From assembly GCA_037957365.1 (NCBI GenBank), contig JARHVA010005356.1:833501-897500 (forward strand): DNA of 64,000 bases, given 5' to 3'. The position numbers and the translations under genes were made by a program. Shown piece after piece: positions 21,833 through 31,666 of the stretch (the stretch's first letter is position 1; the number at the start of each line of letters is the position of its first letter). The stretch comes from Torreya grandis. Lineage: Eukaryota > Streptophyta > Pinopsida > Cupressales > Taxaceae. The notes under the pieces are model-generated. The model made no database searches and was not told the DNA's origin. It was given only the letters and a program-made list of their open reading frames with translations.

Positions 21833-23597
21833 ATGGGCACACTCTTTGAGTTTGAATCAGATGGAACGCATGAGGGTAGGAAAAGAACTGGGGAGAATCT
21901 GGCAGGAGGGACAGACCCTGGGGGAATAGTAGAGGATGAAGGAAAAAATCAAGGGTCAAGATCATTGGTTCACGCTGACAAAGGAACGGATCCACTTGTT
22001 TATGAACCCTCTAGTGGGGTCGAATGTCCCCCATTGAATATTGTGCTAGAACAGTATATTGAGAAAGAGGAAGATAATGCTGATTATAAAAAGGAAAAAC
22101 CATCTGGGAGACAGACAGGGCTCCTTAAACAAAGGACTTGGTCGTCGTTGTTTGGAAAAAAATTGACTACGAAATCCCTTCTTCCACCAGTGACATCTAA
22201 ATCATGCTGGGAGAAAGGTGAGTTTCAATTTTTCATCCCAGTTCCCTTACTTGATTTCTCAATGTCATCTATGGAACTCACATTAGTGGGTAAATTTCTA
22301 GGAGCCAGACCAAACATAGAATCTCTCAGAAATATGGTCAAAAAGAAATGGACTATACATGGAGATGTTGACATTGCACCGATGGTGAATGGCTTCTTCT
22401 ATTTTATTTTCAACTGTAAGGAAGATTGGAACAAGGTTCTTAGTGGAGGGCCTTGGTATTTTGGAAAATGCTCTCTTACAATCAAAAAATGGGAACCAAA
22501 TATGGACTTATCAGATTCATTTTTCTTAACTACCCCTATTTGGCCTATACTTCTTGGTCTCCCTTTAGAATTTTGGCATGAGGACATCTTTAAAGGAATA
22601 GCTAGTTCATTTGGTGAACTAGTGGTAGTGGATAATGCCACGGCTTCAAGAACTAAACTCCAAAGTGATAGGATTTATGTAAAAGTGGCAGACTTGAATC
22701 ACCTCCCAAAAAAAGTGGAGTTAATATCAAAGCTTGGTAAGAAAACCCAAGAGATTATCTTTGAAGATTTGCCAAACTCCTGTTATGCATGCAAGAAATA
22801 GGGGCACTAGGTCAAGAACTATCCCTTTAGAGGTAAAACATTTTAGAGAAATGTTCAGGATGGGAAAAATTTTAAGACTCAACAAAAGAAAATATGGAAA
22901 ATCAAAGAGGACTATCGAAAGATAGGAAAAAACCAAGAAGTTTTAATAGACTTATACATAGTAGGGGATAAAGACTCTTCTAATGAAGAGGCTGATGTTC
23001 TAAATATAACAGGAGATAAAGATATTTCTTTAATAAAAGAAAGTCCCCAGAACAAAGAACAGGGGATGCACCTAGAGAACAAAAAGTTTGAATATTTAAC
23101 AAAGGAAAAGACAGACCTATTAAATCAAATCTTTGATAACCAAAGTAAAGAAGATCAAATTAAAGATGTAAAGGACAATGATGGGCTAGAGGAAGGAGAA
23201 TTGATGCCTGAAGGGGGAAAAATTTAGAGGAAGGAGAGATGACTACCACCTAGTTGGGGGAGAATCAGGTGTCATCTAAGGATGATAATAACATTCTAGT
23301 GGAAGGGGTCCCCATCACAGAAGAAATGGAAGAGGAAGGAAAAAACTTAGAAGACCAAAAGAAAAAGGATGAGAAAAAGAAACATATAAAAATGTTGAGA
23401 TGAGAAGCTCAAAGGCGAATCCTCCTGGGCCTATTCGAAAAAAAGAAGAAAAAGGAATTGATCCACAATCCAAGATAAAACCGGATGTTGGTTCCCCGAA
23501 AAAACTTGGAAAAAGATCTTTGAGGAAGATCAGGGAGAAGGAAAGCAAACAGAATATTGCTGATGGTAGGCAGACAACTCTGTGGGAATTTAGCTAA
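21833..23597 (+). pseudogene. LINE ORF1 (DUF4283 and CCHC zinc knuckle)
   Basis: Open from ATG 21,833 to TAG 22,799-22,801 (322 codons), then continuing in the same frame to about 23,227 with further stops, then in another frame 23,400-23,597. Residues 1-110 are acidic and low-complexity. Residues ~130-290 hold DUF4283 (FFYFIFNCKEDWNKVL, PWYFGKCSLTIKKWEPNMDL, PIWPILLGLPLEFW). The zinc knuckle begins SCYACKK and the first stop lies inside it (next residues GH, then KNYPF). The rest is Lys/Glu-rich. In active relatives this protein coats the RNA. The stop would truncate it before the third zinc ligand. Confidence 0.85.
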
Positions 23598-23609
23598 TAA
23601 AAATTAGAA

Positions 23610-26600
23610 ATGAAAATATTAAGTTGGAATATTAGGGGGTTAAATAGTATTAAAAAATTGGATATAGTTAGGAATTTTGTCAGAGATCAAAAGCCAGATT
23701 TCCTTTTACTCCAAAAAACCAAGATGAGTAAAGAAAAAGTAGAACAGATCAAAGACTTTAAAAATTATACCATTAGGGCTAGTAGTTCTGAAGGTGCTTC
23801 AGGGGGTACTATGATGCTATGGAAGAAGAATCATTACTCTGGATCTATTTTGATAGATAGTAAAAATCTAATGATTGCTAAAATAACTTGTGTTGACCAA
23901 AAGGAAAGTTGGTATATTGTGAATATCTATACTCCTAATGTCAAGATCCAAAGGAAAAAGGTTTGGGAGACTATCTCAAATTTCAAAAGCAAAGACTATT
24001 GTGGATGGTGGATCATAATGGGAGATTTTAATGTTCCACTCTATGATCATGAGAAAAAGGGAGGTAATACTATTCAATCAAAAGGGAGACTTGATCTAAT
24101 GGAGTTTATAAAAAAAGAAGGACTAATGGATATGGAGCTTCAGGGAATTCAGTTTACATGGAGCAATAAGAGAATTGGCAAAGATTGTATACAAGCCAAG
24201 CTTGATAGGGCCCTAATTTCTCCAGACTGGACTAAAGAATATATATATGTAAGCTGGAAGCTTGCCATAGAATAGGCTCGGATCATTATCCTCTTTTTTT
24301 CACAGCGGCCAAAATGAATCTGAAAAAGAATCACCCTTTCAAATTTGAAAAGATGTGGTTGCAGCATCCACAGTTTGAAAGAAAAAGGGAAGAGTGGTGG
24401 AATATACCTATTGAGGGTATGGCCCTCTTTAGAGTTGTTTCCAAGCTCAAAAAAATTAAAAAGGAAGTGAAGAAATGGAATAATTATTGTTTTGGAAATA
24501 TCTTTGAGAAAAAGAACACCATCAAGGAGGAAATTAGTAGAATCTAGGAAAAAATTCAGCAAGACGGATACACTTCAGACCTCCTATTAGACGAAAGTGA
24601 ACAGTTGATTCAATATCAAGACATAATAACTAAGGAAGAAATCTATTGGAGACAAAGATCTAGGTTGTTGTGGTTGAAAGAAGGAGATAAAAACACAAAG
24701 TTTTTCCATCTCTCGACTCTAAAGCACAAAGCTAAAACTCATATTCAATACCTAAAAAAAGGAGATCAGAAGATTTTAGAGGAATAAGAAATTAAGGAGG
24801 AAATGTTATCCTTTTTCTCTCCCCTGATGAAGGCTGATTTAAACATCAATTTGGAAAGCCAGGTTGATATCCTACGTGTGGTTCCACCTTTGGTCTCGAA
24901 AGAATAGAACAAATTGTTATGTTCTATACCAAAGGATGAGGAAATCTTTAAAGCAGTTTGTTCTTTAGGAGGAGATAAAGCACCTGGACCAGATGGATTT
25001 CCCATGTTCTTTCTTAAAAAACTTTGAAAATTTATTGGCAAAGACGTAAGTAATGTGGTGAAAGAATTCTTTGGAGCCAAACAGATGCTAAAGGAAGTTA
25101 ATTCTACTTTTTTGTGTCTGATTCCTAAAAATATTGGAGCTGACTCACCTGATCAGTTTAGGTTGATAAGCTTATGTAACTCTTTCTATAAGATCATATC
25201 CAAAGTGCTTACTTCCAAAATTATTTAAGTGATCCCTTCGATCATTGCTGTTCAACAAAATGGGTTTATCCCAGGTAGACAAATCCTTAATTCTATAATT
25301 ACTGTCCATGAGAATATTCATTCGTTGTTCAATTCTAACAATGAGGGTTTCATAATGAGAGTTGATATTGCAAAAGCATATGACAGGGTGGATTGGTTAT
25401 TCCTGTCAAACAGTCTTTTAGCTTTTGGCTTTGAACAAAAGGTGGTTGATATTATTTATCAGTTGATATCTACTACCTCAATTGTTGTTATGGTAAATGG
25501 GAGCTCATCCCATTTCTTTAACCCATCAAGGGGATTGAGACAAGGGGACCCCATATCCCCCATTCTATTTGTAATTATGGCTGACTGTATGGGAAGATAT
25601 ATAGGGGACTTAGTTTGTAAAGGTTTATTTAAGGGTCTTAAACCCTCTTCTCATCTACTTATATGCTCCCATGGACAATTCTTTGATGATACTATCTTCA
25701 TGGGGCAATCTGAAGTTAAGGAAGCAAGAACTTTGAAGCAAGCTATAAATTTATATTCATCTGCCTTTGGATAGTTGATTAATTGGAACAAAAGTGTTGT
25801 GTTATTCACTAACACCCCAATTCAGAGATAGAACAAAATAGCCAAAATCCTTAAATGTTTAATAGGTTCTCTCCCCTCTACCTACCTGGGTCTCCCCCTT
25901 GGGATAAAAGTCCCTAAAGCCTTTTGGGAAGAACTCATTAATAAACTCAGCAAGAAACTTGTGGGATGGAAAGGAAATCTTCTAAGCTAGGTAGGAAAGT
26001 TAACCCTCCTCAAAGCAAGTCTTTAAAGCATACCTACTTATGCTTTAAGTCTCTTCAAAATCCCTAAAAAATTTGCTAAAGCTATTGAAAAAATCCAGAG
26101 AAATTTTCTATGGATAGGTACTGAGGAAAAAAGGAGAATGTCATTAATTTCTTGGGACAACATTTGTAAGCCTTTCAGGGAAGGAGGACTAGGAATAAGG
26201 AAAATCAGAAGCATGAACGTAGCTCTTTTAGCAAAATAGGGATGGAGGGTGTATCAGGAAAACAAAGAATGGAGTAAAATATGGAAGAATAAGTATTTAT
26301 TTAATGCAAAATCCCTCTCTGATTTCTTTTCTTACCCTGACGTAACCCATCCATCTTCCATATGGGGGGCAATTCAGGGTACTAAACAAATTTTAGAAAA
26401 AGGAAGCTCTTGGAAAGTAGGTAATTGAAAAAAGGTGAAACTCATGGAGGATGTTTGGTTAAAAGGAATCCCTTTGATAGAAGAATTCTAAGACAAAGAA
26501 GTAATTGACCGATGTAAGCAAAGATATGGAATAATGGTTAACCAATATTGCCAGAATAATTCATGGGTGAACCTTAATGATATTGATCAAGATTTCAATA

Positions 26601-27783
26601 ATAGTCAACTGTCCCTTAATTCTATTTCTCTCTATCCTAATCTTGAAGATAAGATTGTTTGGCATGATGAGCCTAGCAGACAATTTAAAGTTTCTACCAT
26701 TTTTACTTCAAAGGGAAATGGCAACCAACCATTGTGGACGCATGCCTAAATCAAGGGACTCATCCCTAAAATCAAAATCTTCTTTTAGACCCTACTCCAA
26801 AATAAAATCTTGACTCTTGATAACTTACAGAAAAGAGGAATAAATATAGTGAACAGGTGTATTCTTTGTAAAAAAGGTTTTGAAGATAGAGATCACTTGT
26901 TTGTGAATTGTTCCTTTACACAGCAAGTTTGGAAAGAAATCCTCAATCTGTGGGGTATTGCATGGATTCAACACAAAAGTGTGGAACTATCTTTTAAAAG
27001 TTGGTACTATCCCTCTAAGAATCTTGATGTTCTTTTTTTATGGAAACTAACTCTTCCCCATATGTGGTGGGGAATATCGAAAGAAAGAAATAATCAAATT
27101 TTTAGAAGTAAAGAACTTCCAAGATGGGTGGTGGGGCAAAACATCATTAGAGCTATTAAGGAGAATTTCTCATTGCAAATGGATCCTAATCCTACCTTTC
27201 AAATTGATAATCCTTTAAGATCAAAAAAGTATAATGTAAAAAATGAAAATCCTAGACTTGGTGTAACTTGGAAAGTCCCCTCTCATGGGTGGATCAAAGG
27301 GAACTTTGATGGAGCTGCTAAAGGGAACCCAGGGAATGCAAGATGTGGAGGAGTCTTGAGAAACCATATGGGAAATGTAATCAATGCTATTACTATCCCC
27401 ATTGGTAAGTTGAACTGCCATATTGCTGAAACTTTTGCTGCCCTCTAAACCATTAAGCTAGCTGTTGAATTGGGATATTCTAAATTATGGTTGGAAGGGG
27501 ACTCCTTGAACATCATAAATATCTTAAACAATAAAAACTCTGTTTCATGGTCAATAGAGGCTATGGTGATGGAAATGAAAACTTTAATTAAAAAAATTGA
27601 GAAAGTTACTATTACCCATACTTACCGTGAAGCATAAAGAGTCATTGATTAGATAAAAAATTATGCAGTTCGAACAGGACACAAGGTGAGTTGGCAGGAG
27701 ACATTAAACAAGAACATGGATCTTAGAGTGCTCATTCATCATAATGTAATTCATGCTAAGGAGGGAGATATTAGATTGGAATA
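23610..27783 (+). pseudogene. LINE ORF2: endonuclease, reverse transcriptase, zf-RVT, RNase H
   Basis: Starts 12 bases after the ORF1 stop with MKILSWNIRGLNS. Endonuclease (about 23,610-24,300) keeps the Asn of SWN, GDFN, and SDHYPLF after a frameshift near 24,255. The Glu of the Q-E-T motif is Lys (23,715-23,717). Reverse transcriptase (about 24,960-25,780): GFIPGRQILNS, DIAKAYDRVDW, GLRQGDPISPILF and the active-site box FFDDTIF (about 25,677-25,700). zf-RVT: CILCKKGFEDRDHLFVNC (about 26,850). RNase H: FDGAAKGNPG (27,305-27,334), AETFAAL, LEGDSLN. About 18 in-frame stops and one shift make it inactive. A short in-frame tail may run past 27,783 to about 27,889. Confidence 0.9.
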
Positions 27784-27875
27784 GAAACCTAATGATTTGG
27801 GGGAGTGGATCCATGGAGAAAGGTTTACACTCATCAAATAGAAATGTTCTAGAGTACATGAGGAGGATCCAAAAC

Positions 27876-29597
27876 ATGCCAAAAAATAGGCGAGTTCTAT
27901 TCCAAATTGGTAATAGCCAGGTTCACTGTTTAGCTGATAGGGTTTGGGCATTAAAGGAGATTCGTATGGCTTGTAAAAGGAAAGGAGAACCAAAGAAGCA
28001 GGAACCCAAATACTGCGAAGAGTGGAAAGCAAAAGAAGATGTCTAGAAGATCCTTCAGAGAGGAAAGGTTGTGAGTTACATGGAATGGCTTCATGGCTCA
28101 AAACCCATATTACAATGGCTTTTTTCAAAAATTGGATTGATGATAGGGTTACCCTGCATGGCATCACAGTGAATCTAATTGAGGAATTTATAGCAGAGGT
28201 GACGGGGCTTCTAATGGAGGGAATAAAATTATCAAAGCAGACCATCATTTCTAATGAGGCTTTTTGCAAATTCCCTAAGATGGATGCTGAGGAGCAGCAG
28301 CTGGAAAAAAGTAGAGATTTTTTTGAATTGGAGTAGATAAAGGGTATCTACAGAGATGTCTTATGCTGTATCCACGAGTACTTCATACTTGATGGAAGAA
28401 TCAAACAGTCCACAAATTTCACTTTGTATTTCTCAATCACTTCAGGCACAAAGTAAGAATCTCCTTTCCTTTTTATTTGTGTTTTTCCTTGCTCCAAAGT
28501 CTATTTTCTCATAGGAAAAAGGAGTCTCATCCCATCCTGCATGAGGGGTTAATTCTTATAATTGAATTGCATTGCAAGAATAAGGCCATTGTAAAGAATC
28601 TTTATGTGGGAAAAAATAAGGACTTACAGAGTAACAAGAAAGAAATAGTAAAAGGGAATGAAAAAGCTAAATTCAAACTCCCAAGCTTCAATAACCAGAC
28701 TGCTGATAAGGAAACAGAGTGGGAAAGTTTTGAAAACACTAGGGAAGAGAGGCTAGAGGAAGAGGGAGGAATATAAAGTGGGCATTCAAGTTCCAGTGAG
28801 GAAGAAGAAGTGCAAGATAAGAATGAGAAAGGAGTCACTATAGAGGAAAAGTCTGAAAATAGCAACCATGATTCTAAGGAAAACTAGCAAGTGTTTGAGG
28901 AAATTGAAAAAGATCTAGATGATCCTGCTGTGGACCCTGATCAGATTAATGAAAAGTAAAATCTAGTTCAAGTCGCTAACCAAATATTGGAAATGGGAGC
29001 TCAAGTAAAGGAAGTAACCATAATGTAAGCCCTGCTAAAACAAAGGAACAGAAGCGAATGGAAATAGAGGACTATATTGAAGAAGCTGGAAGCAGTCTAA
29101 AAAAGAACACAAAAGATTGGAGTGACAAAAGGCAGAAGGTTGAAAGGTACCCACCTACTAGATTGGCCAATTGCAAAGCTGATGCTACTCTTCAATTCGA
29201 TTTATGGACATATAAGGAGATAATGGAAATCAATAGGAAAATGGAAATAATGGAAGGTAAACAGGAGGCAATTTGGAACAAAATCAATAACATGGAAAAT
29301 CAGATGAGGGATATCCCCATAAAACTCAAAGACTATGAGAACAACCTAAGGGAACTCATAAAGGAAAGCAGAACAAAGATGGAGGAGGTTACCTCTAGCA
29401 TTTGTGCTGCTGTTGTAAACATTGGAAAAAGAGAAAATGAGGAGATCAAAACCTTGGAGGGGCCTAGCAAGAGAACTAGACAGAGCTCAAGAAAGAAAGC
29501 AATGCAAGATGGATCTACGCAGGTGGCTATTGCCATCCATGACACTGTTGTGAAAGGTAAAGAAGCAGTGAAGATGATATTAGAACTAGAAGAATAG
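27876..29597 (+). pseudogene. LINE third reading frame, unrecognised helical/coiled-coil protein
   Basis: Coding-like sequence of about 570 codons in three successive frames. It starts with CLADRVWALKEIRMACKRKG and KKQEPKYCEEWKAKEDV (to 28,046). It then gives FFKNWIDDRVTLHGITVNLI and EEFIAEVTGLLMEGIKL (28,085-28,336), and EYFILDGRIKQ, FHFVFLNHFRHK and HPILHEGLILI (to 28,776). An acidic Ser/Glu stretch (SSSSEEEEVQ) follows. The last part is open from 29,058 to 29,597 (179 codons) with a heptad-like coiled coil (MEINRKMEIMEGKQEA, IWNKINNMENQMRDI) and a basic KRTRQSSRKK. I do not recognise the family. It is not transduced junk unique to this copy, because the fragment at 1-301 has the same final codons and UTR. 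Confidence 0.65.
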
Positions 29598-29860
29598 TCC
29601 TTGGTTCTTTTAGTTGGTTGTGATATCTGGTCTTGTTACCTAGTTTTTTGAACTCTTTTTACTATGGAGTTTCTAGGTCTCTATAAAACCTGGGGTCTAT
29701 CTTTGGTTTTTTGTTTTGTTAGATTTAGGTCTTTGTAATCCTGGTTTTGTTACTTCTGTGAAGTAGGTGTTAGGCTTTGCCTGTGATCATTACTGTTTTA
29801 TCATTCTCCTTTTGTTCAGGGTTTTGGGGTCCCTTCAAAACCTATTTTTACCTTAATCTA
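29598..29860 (+). other. LINE 3' UTR
   Basis: T-rich 3' UTR, matched along its length by 24-301. Its last ~55 bases (GGGTTTTGGGGTCCCTTCAA, then ACCTTAATCTA) are also matched by the 3' end of the ORF1-only LINE. Likely the signal recognised by the element's reverse transcriptase. Confidence 0.8.
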
Positions 29861-29879
29861 AAACATATGTATTAGTTTT
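29861..29879. repeat. Target-site duplication of the 8.1-kb LINE (right copy)
   Basis: Exact copy of 21,759-21,777. Confidence 0.9.
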
Positions 29880-30291
29880 CTAAATAATAGATTTACATCA
29901 AAAAAACTAATTTAAAATCAAGTAGACCAAAATTTAACATCCCAGTTTATGGTTTCTTGACAAGAATAATAACCCATTGGGTAATATTTATTACATTTTA
30001 TTTCAAAATGAAATGAAATACATGTTTTTATTTCAAACCAAATGGTGAAATTTTATTCCTCTATTGAAATAATAATCTATTTGATAATAATAATAATATT
30101 AAAATTATTTATAAAATATGTATTTTTTACTTTAGCTCAAAATTGAATTTTTCTCACATTTGAAGAGAAATTCAAGATTTTTGTAAGATTTTCTCACTTG
30201 ACAATGATATGCTCAAATGAAAAAAATATCTAATTTAATGTTAGATTTTGAACATAAATTTCTTCAATAATTTTTTTTCTATGATAAAATT
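29880..30291 (+). other. Internal region of the giant-LTR element, part 2, no gene seen
   Basis: AT-rich, no recognisable motif; it directly follows the LINE target duplication and precedes the acidic reading-frame remnant. Confidence 0.4.
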
Positions 30292-31330
30292 ATGTCATTG
30301 GATACTGAAAATGACTCTCAACAAATAATTTAGATTCTTCATCAAAATCTTTTGATTTAGAACAAACTCCTAATTTTTCATCAGATTTAGAAGTAAAAAA
30401 ATATCATTTATTTGATTTTACTAATCAATCATTTAACAATGATTCATTTTCTGATAATACCTTTTTATTAGATATAACTATCCCTAATTTCTTTTTAGAT
30501 ATGGATGATGGAAACATTGATGATCTTTTGAAGAATAATGAACTAGAAAATTCAAATTTAGATAAAGAAATTTCTTTAGAGTTATAATATGCTTACTTTA
30601 GAAATGAGAATAGCTCTTTTTCTTATGACTTTATCATTATTTTTAATAATATCAAATCTAATTCAAAATTTTAGGATAACTGTCCTATATGTTTTCAAAA
30701 TACTACACTCAAGATGAAAGTTTTGATCTCTGTAATGTTGGATTAGATGATATAATAGTAGATTTTTTTTTAAGATCTTGATGTTACATCTACAGAGATA
30801 AGTAATCATTTAATAGAATTTGAATATGGAAGTTTTAATTTTACAAATTATTTAGATCAAGATGCAATATTAACAAGCGAGTATGACACCTTTCATTATT
30901 CTTATTTTCCAAAATTAGAGCCAGGAGACTTGATATATAATATCGATTATGAATGTTTCAGATTTAATGACCTTCCAAATTTGTAAATGATAATTCTTAT
31001 TAAATAATAAATTTATTGAAGGGTAATCCATTAATGAGGTTCTTATAGAAAATTTGAAAGTGGGTTAGAAAAATGTTTAGTTGACTATTGACTCTAAGAT
31101 CTCAATTTAATTGTTATCAAAACTAAGTCTTAATGTCTCTAAAGATTGGAGAATTTATAGAATTTTTCATAAAATCCATTGTCTTCAAATAAAATTTGAT
31201 AGATTTATATTCATGCACACTCCTTGAAAGTATAATAAGGTGGTTGACGTACTTGAAAATTTGGATCTTAACCACTCCAATGTGAAGGGATATGGACATC
31301 CTCCTTTGTGGTGGCCATATAAGCTTAGAT
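30292..31330 (+). pseudogene. Unrecognised acidic reading-frame remnant in the giant-LTR element
   Basis: An ATG at 30,292 opens MSLDTENDSQQ, then a shift leads to an open stretch (30,315-30,587, 91 codons) rich in Asp, Ser and Asn (SSKSFDLEQTPNFSSDLE, FFLDMDDGNIDDLLKNNE). Another open part (about 30,777-30,986) reads DLDVTSTEISNHLIEFEYGS and FPKLEPGDLIYNIDYE. Further on, LNVSKDWRIYRIFHKIHCLQ and KGYGHPPLWWPYKLR (about 31,120-31,330). The residue use looks like real protein rather than random AT-rich DNA, but I cannot name a domain. It lies about 330 bases before the polypurine tract. Confidence 0.45.
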
Positions 31331-31654
31331 AAGTGGATTTGATTATCTAGACCTAGGTGATAAGCATGGTGATCCTCTAAATATTATTTATATGGATATC
31401 CTTTTATTTTTATTTCATTTTTATAGGTATCTAATGATCTATGGTCTATTTTTGTGGTTTCATGCATCTTTTTCATTCTCTCTAGTGTTTGGTGGATATC
31501 TTCCAACTCTGGTCAAGTTGGTCACATGTCAGTATTCTCCTTTTTTACCATAGTTTTTGTATGAGCCTTAAGTTATTTATTTGGTTTTTAGGTTGGTACA
31601 TACTTAACCTAGTAATTGAATTTATTATAGATATGTGTCATCTTTGAACATTCC

Positions 31655-31666
31655 AAAGGGGGCAAG
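31655..31666 (+). promoter_or_regulatory. Polypurine tract before the giant 3' LTR
   Basis: AAAGGGGGCAAG is followed three bases later by TGTGTGAGACC, a typical junction of polypurine tract and LTR start. Confidence 0.6.

Larger units (their letters stand above)
21778..29860 (+). mobile_element. Full-length L1-type plant LINE with three reading frames
   Basis: About 8.1 kb bounded by perfect 19-bp duplications. It contains a short leader, ORF1 (DUF4283, zinc knuckle), ORF2 (apurinic-type endonuclease, reverse transcriptase, zf-RVT, RNase H), an additional coiled-coil third reading frame, and a ~260-base 3' UTR ending CCTTAATCTA plus a few As. There is no long poly(A). The 5' end carries a short imperfect tandem repeat (ATGGAACGCACTCT / GCACACTCTTTGAG units, about 21,807-21,862). 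Stops are frequent but frameshifts few, mostly at W or Q codons. It interrupts the internal region of the giant-LTR element. Confidence 0.9.

Noticed and set aside
24149..24562. 137-codon minus-strand frame inside the LINE
   Set aside because: Antisense shadow of ORF2; the plus strand carries endonuclease and reverse-transcriptase motifs.
27751..28269. 172-codon minus-strand frame at the ORF2/ORF3 boundary
   Set aside because: Opposite-strand shadow; the plus-strand frames show coherent protein-like text continuing into ORF3.
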